A DNA stretch of 64,000 nucleotides from Acidobacteriota bacterium (GCA_028749115.1 JAQURD010000001.1:26118-90117), one strand, 5' to 3'. Positions 36,831 through 46,630 are shown, numbered from the stretch's first letter. The notes: generated by a model not told the origin, from the letters alone. A program made the numbers and translations.

Positions 36831-38153
36831 ATGAAAAAAGTTTGTGTGCTTGGAGCAGGACTGGTGGCAGGGCCTCTGGTTGAGTATTTACTTAACCTGG
36901 GAGATGTGGAGGTTAAGGTGGCTGACCTCGATGAAAAAAGAGCTAAGCAGCTGGTTGGGCAGCATCCCAGAGGTCAGGCTTTCCATCTTGACCTGAGGGA
37001 TAAGAAGAAGGTTGAAGAACTCCTGGCCGGGGTCGAGGTCGTGGCCAGCATGGTGCCTTATACCTTTCATCCTTATGTAGCCAGTATTTGCCTCGAGCTT
37101 CGAAAGCACCTGGTCACAGCCAGCTATGTCAGCCCGGAAATGAGGAATTTCGACAGGCCGGCCAGGTCAGAAGGGCTTATTTTTTTGAACGAATGCGGTC
37201 TTGATCCAGGCCTGGATCATATGGAAGCCATGCACTGTCTGGATCAGGCCCGGACAGCCGGCGGTAAAGTTACGAGCTTTATCTCCTATTGTGGCGGGTT
37301 GCCTGCGCCTGAAGCCAATAATAATCCATTCGGCTACAAATTTTCCTGGAGCCCCAGGGGAGTTTTGCTGGCAGGTAGAAATGAAGCCAAATATTTAAAA
37401 GATGGACAGGAAGTCGTCATACCAGCCGAGGAGCTTTTTGACCATTTTGAACTGGTAGAGATTCCTGGCCTGGGCCTGTTCGAAGCCTATCCTAACCGGA
37501 ATTCTGTCAGTTACCGGCAAATCTATGATATTCCTGAAGCCAGAACGGTCTTGAGAGGGACCCTTCGTTATCCGGGGTGGTGCTTCAAACTGAAAAAAAT
37601 TGGCGAGCTGGGCCTTCTCGATATAAACGAAAGGGAATGGGCTGCCACCACTTATGCCGGTTTTCTGCGCGAAAGGCTGGGCATTAGAGAAGGAGAGGAT
37701 TTAAGGAAAGCCGTTGCTTCACAACTGAGACTTGCTCCAGATTCAGAGACCATCAGGGCCTTAGATTGGCTTGGGTTATTCAGCACCAGGCCACTGCCCG
37801 TTAAGAAGAGTTCACCTCTTGATTTGCTGACGGCCATCATGTGGGACAAAATGCAGTATGAAAAAGATGAACGGGATATGAATATCCTGCAGCATGAACT
37901 CTTGATCAATTACAACTCTGGCCAGCAGGAAAAATTAGTCTCAACCCTGATCGATTTTGGCCTGCCAGGTAGCCATAGCTCAATGTCAAGGCTGGTTGGT
38001 TTGCCCGTTGCTATAGGGGTGAAATTGATCCTTCAGGATAAGATAAAAAGCCGGGGAGTTCTTATTCCAACTGCTTCAGAAATTTATGAGCCGGTTCTAA
38101 GCGAATTAAAAGCTCTCCACATCGAGTTTAAGGAAGAAAAACATTTAATTTAA
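36831..38153 (+). CDS. Saccharopine dehydrogenase (glutamate- and aminoadipic semialdehyde-forming)
   Basis: A 440-residue oxidoreductase matching the C-terminal half of aminoadipic semialdehyde synthase. The NAD-binding motif VCVLGAGLVAGPLVEYL opens it. CGLDPGLDHMEAM, SYCGGLPAPEANNNPFGYKF and YPNRNSVSYRQIYDI belong to the catalytic domain. It would split saccharopine into glutamate and 2-aminoadipic 6-semialdehyde. The pair with the preceding LKR gives the first two steps of lysine degradation. No aldehyde dehydrogenase follows, so the later steps are elsewhere. Confidence 0.9.
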   Translation: MKKVCVLGAGLVAGPLVEYLLNLGDVEVKVADLDEKRAKQLVGQHPRGQAFHLDLRDKKKVEELLAGVEVVASMVPYTFHPYVASICLELRKHLVTASYVSPEMRNFDRPARSEGLIFLNECGLDPGLDHMEAMHCLDQARTAGGKVTSFISYCGGLPAPEANNNPFGYKFSWSPRGVLLAGRNEAKYLKDGQEVVIPAEELFDHFELVEIPGLGLFEAYPNRNSVSYRQIYDIPEARTVLRGTLRYPGWCFKLKKIGELGLLDINEREWAATTYAGFLRERLGIREGEDLRKAVASQLRLAPDSETIRALDWLGLFSTRPLPVKKSSPLDLLTAIMWDKMQYEKDERDMNILQHELLINYNSGQQEKLVSTLIDFGLPGSHSSMSRLVGLPVAIGVKLILQDKIKSRGVLIPTASEIYEPVLSELKALHIEFKEEKHLI

Positions 38154-38186
38154 ATTAATCTCCAGACAGGAGGGCTAAAAATTAAA

Positions 38187-38993
38187 ATGCAAAGACAACC
38201 ATATGTCGCCGGTTATTTTTATCCTGCCGAACCTAACCTCCTCAAGAAAACTATTGAATCTTTTCTGCCGGGCAAAATTAAAAAGATTAGAGCCTATGGA
38301 GCTATTTCACCTCATGCCGGCTACGAGTATTCAGGACCGGTGGCGGCCGCGGTTTATTCATCAATTATTATTCCGGGCAACGTGGTGATTCTGGGGCCAG
38401 CCCATCATCCGATAGAATCTCTGCTGGCTCTTGATGACAGCGACGGCTGGCTTACTCCTCTGGGTGAAGTGCCGCTGAACGCTGCTCTGGCGGACTTAAT
38501 TCTGTCTGAAAGCAGCTCTATTTCCAGGGATAAAGAAGCCCACCGGAAAGAACATTCAATTGAGGTCCAGATCCCGTTTCTCCGGTATTTTCAACCAGAT
38601 TTATCTATCGTTCCCATTCTGGTATCCTATGAAGCAGATTATGAAAAATTGGAGGCACTGGGGCAGGCTCTGGCCAGAGCCATAAAGAGCTTAAAGGAAG
38701 ATGTGTTGCTGGTGGCCAGTACAGACATGAGCCATTATATCAGTCAGGAAATGGCTGAAAAGCTTGATTATAAGGCTATCTCTTTTATTCGGAAGCTTGA
38801 TCCGCGAGGGCTCTTTCAACTGGTTACTTCCTATGGTCTCACTATGTGCGGTTTTCAACCAACAGCGGCGGTGATGGTGGCTACTCAGGCCTTAGGGGCT
38901 AAAGAGGGACAGCTGGTCAAATACCAGACCTCGGGTGACCGGACAGGCGATTATCAACAAGTTGTGGGCTATGCCGGCTTGCTGCTCAAATAG
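38187..38993 (+). CDS. MEMO1-family protein (AmmeMemoRadiSam system protein B)
   Basis: A 268-residue protein with the MEMO1 fold, related to class III non-haem-iron dioxygenases. Conserved parts are AGYFYPAEPNLLKKTIE, ISPHAGYEYSGPVAAA, ILGPAHH, EHSIEVQIPFL and ASTDMSHY. His residues in PHAGY, GPAHH and DMSHY form the putative metal site. In many bacteria it lies with an AMMECR1 protein and a radical SAM protein, but neither is here. AGGAGGG precedes the ATG, and the 33-bp gap to the saccharopine dehydrogenase suggests one operon. Function is unknown. Confidence 0.9.
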   Translation: MQRQPYVAGYFYPAEPNLLKKTIESFLPGKIKKIRAYGAISPHAGYEYSGPVAAAVYSSIIIPGNVVILGPAHHPIESLLALDDSDGWLTPLGEVPLNAALADLILSESSSISRDKEAHRKEHSIEVQIPFLRYFQPDLSIVPILVSYEADYEKLEALGQALARAIKSLKEDVLLVASTDMSHYISQEMAEKLDYKAISFIRKLDPRGLFQLVTSYGLTMCGFQPTAAVMVATQALGAKEGQLVKYQTSGDRTGDYQQVVGYAGLLLK

Positions 38994-39020
38994 AAATACC
39001 CCAGTAGAACCACGGCTGGA

Positions 39021-39049
39021 TTGACAAAAACTGCCTTTTGGGGTAATAA
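39021..39049 (+). promoter_or_regulatory. Sigma-70 promoter of the hrcA-grpE-dnaK-dnaJ operon
   Basis: A perfect TTGACA (39021-39026) is followed after 17 bp by TAATAA (39044-39049), 17 bp before the hrcA ATG. No CIRCE inverted repeat (TTAGCACTC-N9-GAGTGCTAA) is present around it. Confidence 0.65.
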
Positions 39050-39066
39050 GATAATTAGAAGTCACT

Positions 39067-40128
39067 ATGTCTTATAATAGATTAGAAAACAAAGAGAAAA
39101 CAGTTCTGAATTTAAGCGTGGAACTCTATCTTCAAACTGGTAAAGCTGTCAGTTCTGCCTGCTTGGCCCAGAAAATGAACAATATTATCTCACCAGCTAC
39201 TATTCGCAATATTATGGCTGAGCTGGAGAAAGAGGAATACCTTTATCAGCCTCATACCTCAGCCGGCAGAATTCCCACTGATAAGGGAATTAGGTTTTAT
39301 GTCAATCATCTTCTCAACTATACCCATTATAATTGGCCGGAAGAAGTTAAGATCGGCCCTGAAAATCTAGCCGTCAATTCGGGCGAGCTTGATAGATTAT
39401 TGCTTCAGGTCAGCCAGACACTGGCTAATAACTCAGATAATCTGGCTTTTGTCATTTCCCCGCATATTTCTCAGGTAAATTTTGATCAGGTTAAGTTAAT
39501 TAAACTTAAAGATAATAAGGTTATGATAATTCTGTTATCGACTTTTAACCTGGTGCAAACTGAAATATTCGGTACTAAAATCCTTTTTACCCAGAATGAA
39601 CTTGATCAGGCCGCCGAGTATATTAACCAGAACTTCAGGGGCAAGAATTTGTCCTTTGTCCGGGATTATCTTTTCCGTGAGTTGCCCAAGCTTAAGATGA
39701 AGTATGAGGATCTGGTAGAAAAACTGGTGGCCTTATGGCGGAGTTATCCTTTGCCCGAAGAAGAGGAAAAGAAAATATTTTTGCAGGGGACGGCCAGGTT
39801 GCTGGATAAAGCGGAACTTTTTGATTTCCAAAAACTTAAATCACTTTTCCAGAATCTGGAAGAAAAGGCCAATCTGGCCAGGTTGCTTTCAGATTTGATC
39901 AGCCTGGAAAGAGTCAGGGTTGTTCTGAGCTCAGAGCTGATGGTGCCGGAAATAGCCGATTGTTGTTTGATTTTGTCGCATTATGGTAACAGGCGTCAGG
40001 TTTTAGGTTCTCTGGGGATTATCGGGCCAAAAAGGCTGCCTTATGAAAAAATAATACCCCTGGTTGACAATGTTGCCAGGCATCTGACCAGTACCATTTC
40101 CAGCCTGGAAAGAGGTGTTGAGCTATGA
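39067..40128 (+). CDS. hrcA: Heat-inducible transcription repressor HrcA
   Basis: A 353-residue repressor of chaperone genes. The N-terminal winged helix contains SPATIRNIMAELEKEEYLYQ and the conserved PHTSAGRIPTDKGIRFYV. The central GAF-like and C-terminal parts (LLSDLISLERVRVVLSSE, GSLGIIGPKRLPYEKIIPLV) are typical. Length is normal. The stop overlaps the grpE start by four bases (ATGA). The expected CIRCE operator was not seen upstream, so it may act on groESL elsewhere or on a divergent site. Confidence 0.93.
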   Translation: MSYNRLENKEKTVLNLSVELYLQTGKAVSSACLAQKMNNIISPATIRNIMAELEKEEYLYQPHTSAGRIPTDKGIRFYVNHLLNYTHYNWPEEVKIGPENLAVNSGELDRLLLQVSQTLANNSDNLAFVISPHISQVNFDQVKLIKLKDNKVMIILLSTFNLVQTEIFGTKILFTQNELDQAAEYINQNFRGKNLSFVRDYLFRELPKLKMKYEDLVEKLVALWRSYPLPEEEEKKIFLQGTARLLDKAELFDFQKLKSLFQNLEEKANLARLLSDLISLERVRVVLSSELMVPEIADCCLILSHYGNRRQVLGSLGIIGPKRLPYEKIIPLVDNVARHLTSTISSLERGVEL

Positions 40129-40874
40129 GCGGGAAAAAAGTTGATATAAAAATTAAAAAAGACCACGATCAACCGGCATCAGAAGCCAGCGAGATTAAAA
40201 CAGCGGCCAGCAAAGAAGAAGAGCTGGAAAACAAACCGCCTGCTCCTGATGAATTAGAAGAAAAAGAAGAAATAGAATATCTTGAGGCAGGTGGTAGTGA
40301 AGGAACGGCTGGCGAGGAAGAAGAAAGAGAACAGCCAGTGACCGCCGGGTCAGAGCAGGTAAGTGGTGACAGGGATAAAACTATAGAGAGTCTCATCTTT
40401 GAAGTTGAAACAAAAAAGAGGGAAATTTCGGAGTTAAAAAGCCAGTTAGAAGAGTTGAGAGATAAATTATTAAGGACTCTGGCCGAAATGGATAACCTGA
40501 GAAAGCGGACGGCCAGGGAAAAAGAGGAATATACCAGGTATGCTTTAAGTAGTGTGTTTAAAGAACTGCTGCCGATCATAGATAATTTTGAACGTGCCTT
40601 AAAAATGTCTGATGAAACAGACGGTAAAACACTTAAAGAAGGGATTGAACTGATTTACCGCCTGCTGCTTAAGCTGCTGGCCAGATACGGAGTCAAACCT
40701 ATTGAGCTGGAAGGAGAGAGATTTGATCCGGCTATTCATCATGCCTTGAGTTCAGAAGAATCTGATGAGGTAAGCGAGCCGCAAATTAAGGAAGAATTGC
40801 AAAAAGGGTATTTAATTCATGATAGATTGCTGCGCCCGGCAATGGTCAGGGTGCTGGTGCCTAAGAAGAAATAG
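40125..40874 (+). CDS. grpE: Nucleotide exchange factor GrpE
   Basis: A 249-residue GrpE that exchanges ADP on DnaK. The first about 85 residues are a low-complexity, Glu-rich tail, longer than in E. coli (197 residues in total). The coiled coil LRDKLLRTLAEMDNLRKRTA and the beta domain GVKPIELEGERFDPAIHHAL follow, with the ending LIHDRLLRPAMVRVLVPKK. It overlaps hrcA by four bases and ends two bases before dnaK. Confidence 0.94.
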   Translation: MSGKKVDIKIKKDHDQPASEASEIKTAASKEEELENKPPAPDELEEKEEIEYLEAGGSEGTAGEEEEREQPVTAGSEQVSGDRDKTIESLIFEVETKKREISELKSQLEELRDKLLRTLAEMDNLRKRTAREKEEYTRYALSSVFKELLPIIDNFERALKMSDETDGKTLKEGIELIYRLLLKLLARYGVKPIELEGERFDPAIHHALSSEESDEVSEPQIKEELQKGYLIHDRLLRPAMVRVLVPKKK

Positions 40875-40876
40875 GT

Positions 40877-42466
40877 ATGGCTGAGTTAATTGGAATAGAC
40901 CTGGGAACCACTTACTCCTGCGTTGCTTATATGAACGGAGAGAGGCCAGAAGTTATACCCAATCTTGAAGGTAACAATACCACGCCGTCTGTAGTTTCAT
41001 TCACGGCCAGCGGGGAAAGGCTCGTTGGATTGGCTGCCTTGAGACAGGCCATCACCAATCCTGATAAGACTATCTATTCGGTCAAAAGGCTTATTGGCAA
41101 AAAATTCAATTCTCCTGAAATGGAACAGATCAGGCAAAAATTGCCCTATAGAATGATTGAAGCAGCTAATGGCGATATTTTAATTGAAGCCGGTAGTCGG
41201 CTCTACACTCCCCAGGAAATATCTTCTTTTATCATTGGTTATTTGAAGGTCTGTGCCGAAAGTTTTTTGGGAACAGAAGTAGAAGAGGCGGTTATTACAG
41301 TTCCAGCTTATTTTAATGATCATCAACGGCAGGCGACGAAAGATGCCGCCTCAATTTGCGGGCTTAAGGTTATCAGGATAATAAATGAACCAACTGCGGC
41401 CAGCCTGGCTTACGGCTTTGATAGCCGGAAAAACGGCTTGCTGGCTGTCTTTGATCTTGGAGGGGGAACATTTGATATAACTATCCTTGAGATAAATGAC
41501 GGAGTTTTCCATGTCCTGGCCACCAGCGGTGATACTTTCCTGGGCGGGGATGATTTTGATAATTGCGTGATAAACTCCATACTTGAAGATTTCTGGTGTG
41601 AGAATCAGATTGATCTCAGCCAGGATAAATTTGCCCTGCAGAGAATCAAAGAGATGGCAGAAAAAGCTAAACGAGAACTGTCTTTTACCACCGAGACAGA
41701 AATTAACCTGCCCTTTATTTATTCAACTGATCATAACTCTTTTCATATTAGAAAAAAGGTTAGCCGGAGTTATCTGGAAAAATTAACAGGTCATTTAGTT
41801 GATAGGACTTTGGCTATCAGTGAGCAAGCACTGCGGGAAGCCAGAGTTGAACCTGGCCGGGTGGATGAGGTTATTCTGGTTGGCGGCCAGACCAGAATGC
41901 CGCTGGTCAGACAAAAGGTGACAGAATTTTTTGGGCGAGCGCCCGCGGCCAGAATCAATCCGGACGAAATTGTGGCCATGGGAGCAGCCATTCAAGCTAA
42001 AATCATACGGGGCAGCATCAATAATCTGGTGCTGCTCCTGGATGTTACGCCTTTTTCTCTTGGACTGGAAACTGAAAATGGCAGCTTTGAGAAAATTATA
42101 GAAAAGAACACTACTATTCCTGCCAGGAAAACAATGGCTTTTACCACTGTCGAAAATAATCAACGACGGGTCAAGATTCATGTTCTCCAGGGTGAGAGCC
42201 GGAAAGCGGAAGAAAATAAATCTCTGGCCACCTTTGATCTGGTAGGAATTGATTCTGCTCCTGCCGGAGTCCCTCAAATTGATGTGACTTTTGAGATTGA
42301 TGCTGACGGCCTGTTAAAGGTGACAGCTCGTGATGTGAGTACGGGCCGTGAGCAAAAAGTAATAGTTAAACCTGCTGCCGGCTTGCTGCCTGAAGAGTTG
42401 GAGAAGATCATTGACAGGCAGAAGAAGGAGGTGACTGACGGTCATGATAAACAGGGACTATTATGA
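40877..42466 (+). CDS. dnaK: Chaperone DnaK lacking most of the C-terminal lid
   Basis: A 529-residue Hsp70, about 110 residues shorter than E. coli DnaK. The ATPase domain is complete: [42 protein letters not shown] and [16 protein letters not shown]. The hydrophobic linker ([16 protein letters not shown]) and the beta-sandwich substrate domain are present. The protein stops shortly after [17 protein letters not shown], the first lid helix, so lid helices B-E and the acidic tail are missing. The dnaJ start, with a strong AAGGAGGTGA, lies inside the last codons (23-bp overlap), so no lid coding space remains and no frameshift is evident. Confidence 0.93.
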   Translation: MAELIGIDLGTTYSCVAYMNGERPEVIPNLEGNNTTPSVVSFTASGERLVGLAALRQAITNPDKTIYSVKRLIGKKFNSPEMEQIRQKLPYRMIEAANGDILIEAGSRLYTPQEISSFIIGYLKVCAESFLGTEVEEAVITVPAYFNDHQRQATKDAASICGLKVIRIINEPTAASLAYGFDSRKNGLLAVFDLGGGTFDITILEINDGVFHVLATSGDTFLGGDDFDNCVINSILEDFWCENQIDLSQDKFALQRIKEMAEKAKRELSFTTETEINLPFIYSTDHNSFHIRKKVSRSYLEKLTGHLVDRTLAISEQALREARVEPGRVDEVILVGGQTRMPLVRQKVTEFFGRAPAARINPDEIVAMGAAIQAKIIRGSINNLVLLLDVTPFSLGLETENGSFEKIIEKNTTIPARKTMAFTTVENNQRRVKIHVLQGESRKAEENKSLATFDLVGIDSAPAGVPQIDVTFEIDADGLLKVTARDVSTGREQKVIVKPAAGLLPEELEKIIDRQKKEVTDGHDKQGLL

Positions 42467-43595
42467 AATACTTGGCATATCGAGGGGCGCTAGTCCTGAA
42501 GAGATAAAAAAAGCTTACCGCCAGGCGGCACTGAAATATCATCCCGACCGGAATCCAGGTGACAAAGAGTCCGAAGAAAAATTTAAAGAAGCAGCGGAAG
42601 CTTATAGTGTTCTAATTGATCCGGAAAAAAAGGCTATTTATGATCGCTATGGCTATCAGGGGTTACAGGGCCAGGGCTACCAGGGATTTGGCGGCTTTGA
42701 TTCCACTATTTTTGAAGATTTTGGTGATATTCTGGGCAATTTCTTCGGTTTTAATTTTTCTGAATTCTTTGGGGGTGAAACACAACGCCGGGCAAGGACA
42801 CAGCGTGGCGGGGATCTGGTTCTGGAAGTTAAGATAGATCTGGAGGAAGCGGCTACCGGAGTTGAAAAAGAGTTCAGTCTCAGCCGGCATGAAGCCTGCC
42901 CGGTTTGTCATGGATCAGGCCTTAAGCCAGGAACCAAAAAGACTGTTTGCCAGGCCTGCCATGGCCGCGGTCAACTTCGTTATCAACAGGGGTTTTTTAC
43001 TGTGGCCAGGACTTGCCCTCATTGTGATGGCCGGGGCGAAGTGGTAGCGAATCCCTGTGAAGAATGCAGGGGAACCGGCCTGGTTAAACAGAAAAAGCAG
43101 TTAAAAATTAAAATACCAGCTGGAATTGAGGACAGCACGAGGCTGAGGATTAGCGGGGAAGGCGAGGCTCGGACGGCCGGCCAGTCCAGAGGAGATCTAT
43201 ATATTTTGGTCAGGATAGCTACTCATCCCTTCTTTGAAAGAAAAGGGAAAGATCTCTATACGCAGATTTCGATCAGTTTGAGCCAGGCTGCTTTGGGAGC
43301 CAGGCTGGCCATACCTCTTCTCAATGGGCAATCAGAAATCTTAAAAATTCCGGCTGGGGTTCAATCAGGCGACGTTTTTAAAATCAAGAATGGCGGGCTG
43401 GTGGAAATAGGTGATCACCGCCGTGGTGATCTCTATGTTACGGTGAAAGTTACGACGCCGGAAAAGCTGGATAGAGAGCAAAAAGCTTTATTGACCAGGC
43501 TGGCTGAGCTGCGGGGAGAAAATCTTGATGAGATAGACAATACCTGGCTCCAAAAATATAAAGACCTCGCTGGTCATCGGGCCCATGACCAGTAA
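42444..43595 (+). CDS. dnaJ: Co-chaperone DnaJ
   Basis: A 383-residue type I J-protein. The J domain ([20 protein letters not shown]) has HPD in [11 protein letters not shown] Gly/Phe region (about 70-110) follows. Four zinc motifs are intact: [24 protein letters not shown] and CEECRGTG. The C-terminal substrate domains end the protein. AAGGAGGTGA about ten bases upstream sits inside dnaK. The 3' end overlaps rsmE by 11 bases. Confidence 0.95.
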   Translation: MINRDYYEILGISRGASPEEIKKAYRQAALKYHPDRNPGDKESEEKFKEAAEAYSVLIDPEKKAIYDRYGYQGLQGQGYQGFGGFDSTIFEDFGDILGNFFGFNFSEFFGGETQRRARTQRGGDLVLEVKIDLEEAATGVEKEFSLSRHEACPVCHGSGLKPGTKKTVCQACHGRGQLRYQQGFFTVARTCPHCDGRGEVVANPCEECRGTGLVKQKKQLKIKIPAGIEDSTRLRISGEGEARTAGQSRGDLYILVRIATHPFFERKGKDLYTQISISLSQAALGARLAIPLLNGQSEILKIPAGVQSGDVFKIKNGGLVEIGDHRRGDLYVTVKVTTPEKLDREQKALLTRLAELRGENLDEIDNTWLQKYKDLAGHRAHDQ

Positions 43596-44310
43596 TCAAT
43601 TTTTTATATCCGGGCTTCCGTCCGGGCAGACTAAATTTTGTCTGGAGGGAGATGAGCACTTTCATTTAGCCCGGGTGGCGAGAGTCAGGCCGGGAGATAA
43701 AATCTGGTTAACTGACGGGCAGATGAAAAGAATCCTGGCTGAAGTCATCAGCCTGGAAGAAGACAAAACCTGGCTTTTGCCCATCAGGCTGGTTGAAGAG
43801 AATTTGAAAACAAAACTGATTCTGGGCTTGAGTCTGGTCAAGCCAGCAACGATGGATATTATTATTGAAAAAGCGACAGAACTTGGAGTAGGGGAAATTT
43901 TTCCTCTTAGAACCGCCCGTTCTTTTAAAATTCCGGTTGATAGATTACCGGCCAGAAAGAGCCGCTGGGAAAGAATTGCCAGAGCGGCTCTAAAACAATC
44001 CAAAGGAGCTATCCTGCCAGTTTTATATGAGGTGATGAGTCTTCAAGATGTTTTATCTTATGATTTTCAAGCAGAGCAAAAAATATTTCTCGATGAAAGA
44101 AGTCAAGCCTATTTTCGTGATATACTCCTAGAGGCCAAACCAGACTCAGTTGTTCTGCTGGTTGGACCGGAAGGCGGCTGGAGTCAGGAAGAAAGAGAAG
44201 TCCTGCTCAATGCCAATTTTAGAGGTTTCAGCCTGGGAGAGAGGATTTTGAAAACCGAAACAGCCGTAATTTCAGCGGTGACTCTAATTTCACATTTCTG
44301 GAACTGGTAA
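43585..44310 (+). CDS. rsmE: 16S rRNA (uracil(1498)-N3)-methyltransferase
   Basis: RsmE methylates U1498 in the decoding region of 16S rRNA. The 241-residue SPOUT protein has an N-terminal PUA-like part ([20 protein letters not shown]). The trefoil-knot motifs are [26 protein letters not shown] and [10 protein letters not shown]. It overlaps dnaJ by 11 bases and precedes the kinase gene by one base. The dnaJ-rsmE order is common in bacteria. Confidence 0.93.
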   Translation: MTSNQFFISGLPSGQTKFCLEGDEHFHLARVARVRPGDKIWLTDGQMKRILAEVISLEEDKTWLLPIRLVEENLKTKLILGLSLVKPATMDIIIEKATELGVGEIFPLRTARSFKIPVDRLPARKSRWERIARAALKQSKGAILPVLYEVMSLQDVLSYDFQAEQKIFLDERSQAYFRDILLEAKPDSVVLLVGPEGGWSQEEREVLLNANFRGFSLGERILKTETAVISAVTLISHFWNW

Positions 44311-44311
44311 G

Positions 44312-45250
44312 ATGTTTTTACAGGGGCAGAAAGTCGGCAAATATGAGATTCTCCGTTCGCTCGGCAGCGGTGGCTTTGGCTCTGTTTATTTAGCGAGAGA
44401 TACCTGGCTTGATATAAAAGTAGCCATTAAGGTTCCCCATAAGCAATCAATCGAGCTATTTAAGCTGCTTAAAGAGCCCCGGCTACAGGCTGCCCTCAAC
44501 CATCCTAATATTGTCAGGGTTCTGGCAGCTGAAAAAGAAAAAGACGTCTTCTTTATGGTTATGGAATATATCAGGGGGCAATCTCTGGAAAAGATTCTTG
44601 AGAAAGAAAAAATTCTTGATAGTGATCGGTCGACGGATATTGTCAAGCAGATTTCCTATGGTGTGGAACATGCCCATCAGAATAAGATAATTCACCGCGA
44701 CTTGAGACCATCCAATATTCTAATTTCTGAGGAAGGAACGGTTAAGATAACCGATTTCGGGACATCTGCCTGGCTAAATTCTGCTCAATATGCTTCTACA
44801 CGGATAGGTTCACCTCCTTATATGGCTCCTGAGCAGTTTCTGGGCAAGGCCTCTTATGCTTCTGATATCTATTCGATTGGCTGTATCTTTTATGAGATGA
44901 TTGTCGGCCGGCCGCCAATTTTTGATCCCGATCCTTTTAAGATTCTGGAAAAAGCTCAGCAGGGAAAAATTACACCGCCACGTCTAAAAAATATGAAAGT
45001 CACCAAAGAAATTGATACTTTAATTATGAGATGTTTATCTGCCCGGGTTGAAGACCGGATACAAACGGCTTCAGAGATAATAAGAGAGTTGTCCAGGCTA
45101 AGAGGAAAAGAAGAGAAGAGCAGTGAGCTGGATGACATTTTTGCCAGAATTAAGGCCAGGGAACAGAGGAAATCGGATCTGTGCTGGAACTGCCGGCGCC
45201 CTCTTCCTTATAAGACCAAGGTTTGCCCGTATTGCGGGGAAAAAGTCTGA
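44312..45250 (+). CDS. Serine/threonine protein kinase with C-terminal zinc ribbon
   Basis: A 312-residue soluble Hanks-type kinase. The Gly loop LGSGGFGSVYLARD, Lys40 in VAIKVPHK, HRDLRPSN (Asp130), DFG in KITDFGTSAW (Asp148) and APEQFLGKASYASDIYS show it should be active. HRDLR replaces the usual HRDLK. The last 25 residues are a zinc ribbon with CWNC (291-294) and CPYC (305-308). There is no membrane helix or sensor domain, unlike most bacterial PknB-like kinases. It starts one base after rsmE, so it is at the end of the heat-shock transcript. Confidence 0.9.
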   Translation: MFLQGQKVGKYEILRSLGSGGFGSVYLARDTWLDIKVAIKVPHKQSIELFKLLKEPRLQAALNHPNIVRVLAAEKEKDVFFMVMEYIRGQSLEKILEKEKILDSDRSTDIVKQISYGVEHAHQNKIIHRDLRPSNILISEEGTVKITDFGTSAWLNSAQYASTRIGSPPYMAPEQFLGKASYASDIYSIGCIFYEMIVGRPPIFDPDPFKILEKAQQGKITPPRLKNMKVTKEIDTLIMRCLSARVEDRIQTASEIIRELSRLRGKEEKSSELDDIFARIKAREQRKSDLCWNCRRPLPYKTKVCPYCGEKV

Positions 45251-45274
45251 AAGGGGAGATGACCAGTCTTTGAA

Positions 45275-45303
45275 TTGACTTTAAAAACCGGCTGTTATAG
45301 TAT
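45275..45303 (+). promoter_or_regulatory. Promoter of pilT-alaS
   Basis: TTGACT (45275-45280) and TAGTAT (45298-45303) are 17 bp apart, leaving a leader of about 150 nt before pilT. No clear hairpin regulator is seen in the leader. Confidence 0.5.
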
Positions 45304-45461
45304 TTAAGCAAAATCAGGTTTTAAGGTGATTAAACCGGTTCTGTCTTTAAAATATAGCTGTGGGAAGAGTAGAAAAGACGAGTTGAATCCGGCCAAAAAA
45401 AAGAAAACTTCAAGCAGCCGATTTCAGCTATGGGAAAAATGGGAAATAAGGGGAGGGCACA

Positions 45462-46625
45462 ATGAATATTGACGATCTTCTAAAAATAGCCATAGAGCGG
45501 GATGCCTCCGACTTGCATCTTAAGGCTGGCAATAATCCTACGATCAGAGTTCATGGAACATTAGTTCCTCTGGTCGGCTTCCCCAAGTTAAGCTCGGTTG
45601 AGACAGAAGATCTGGCGAATCAGATTTTGAATGATTTTCAGAAAAAGAAATTAAAAGAAGAATTTGATATCGATCTGGCTTACAGCCTGCCAGGCTTTGG
45701 GCGGTTTAGAGGAAATATTTTTTATCAGAGAAACAGCCTGACCGTAGCCCTGAGAATTATTCCTCTGGAAGTAAAATCGATTAAAGATCTATTACTGCCT
45801 GAAATTCTAGAAAAAATAGCTTTCGCACCCCGGGGACTGGTTCTAGTGACGGGGACAACAGGCAGTGGCAAAACTACTACGCTGGCGGCGATGATTGATT
45901 ATATTAATAGTTACCGGCGTGAAAATATTATTACCATTGAAGATCCCATTGAATATCTCCACAAAGATAAAAAAAGCATCATCAATCAGAGAGAAATCGG
46001 CATGGATGTGCAGAGTTTCAGCCGTGGCTTGAGAGCCTGCCTGCGTGAAGACCCCGATGTTATCTTGGTCGGTGAAATGAGGGACCTGGAAACGATTGAA
46101 ACTGCTTTGCTGGCGGCTGAAACCGGGCATCTTGTCTTGAGCACTCTGCACACTCTTGATGCACCGGAAACTATAAACCGTATTATTTCTATTTTTCCGC
46201 CGCATCACCAGCGCCAGGTTAGATTACAGTTAGCCAGCGTTCTTAAAGCTGTTATTTCCATGCGTCTGGTGCCGCGTATGGACGAACAGGGGCGGGTGCC
46301 GGCCGTGGAAGTTATGGTTTCGACTGCCTACATTCAGGAATGTATTATTGACCGTGATAAAACTACATTTATCAGAGACGCTATCGCCGCCGGTGTCTCA
46401 CAATATGGCATGCAGACTTTTGATCAGTCTATATATCAGCTATACCGTGATGGATATATCTCCTTTGAGCAGGGGATAAAGTATTCTTCCAATCCGGATG
46501 CTTTTAAACTGAGGGTCATGGGGGTCCAGTCGACAATGGACATTGCTCTTGAACAGATGGAGCGCGAAATGGTCAAAGTTGAACGGGTTGGACATGTGGC
46601 AGGAGGGGATGAAGAGGAAAGTTAG
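45462..46625 (+). CDS. pilT: Type IV pilus retraction ATPase PilT
   Basis: A 387-residue hexameric ATPase that powers pilus retraction and twitching. Visible are ERDASDLHLKAGNNPTIRVH (PAS-like N-domain), Walker A GTTGSGKTTTLAAM, the Asp box ITIEDPIEYLH, the Walker B region DPDVILVGEMRD and the His box LSTLHTLDAPETINRI. AIRAG, the PilT tail motif, is not seen; the end is MEREMVKVERVGHVAGG. GGGGAGGG precedes the ATG. It is five bases from alaS. Confidence 0.93.
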   Translation: MNIDDLLKIAIERDASDLHLKAGNNPTIRVHGTLVPLVGFPKLSSVETEDLANQILNDFQKKKLKEEFDIDLAYSLPGFGRFRGNIFYQRNSLTVALRIIPLEVKSIKDLLLPEILEKIAFAPRGLVLVTGTTGSGKTTTLAAMIDYINSYRRENIITIEDPIEYLHKDKKSIINQREIGMDVQSFSRGLRACLREDPDVILVGEMRDLETIETALLAAETGHLVLSTLHTLDAPETINRIISIFPPHHQRQVRLQLASVLKAVISMRLVPRMDEQGRVPAVEVMVSTAYIQECIIDRDKTTFIRDAIAAGVSQYGMQTFDQSIYQLYRDGYISFEQGIKYSSNPDAFKLRVMGVQSTMDIALEQMEREMVKVERVGHVAGGDEEES

Positions 46626-46630
46626 ACTAC

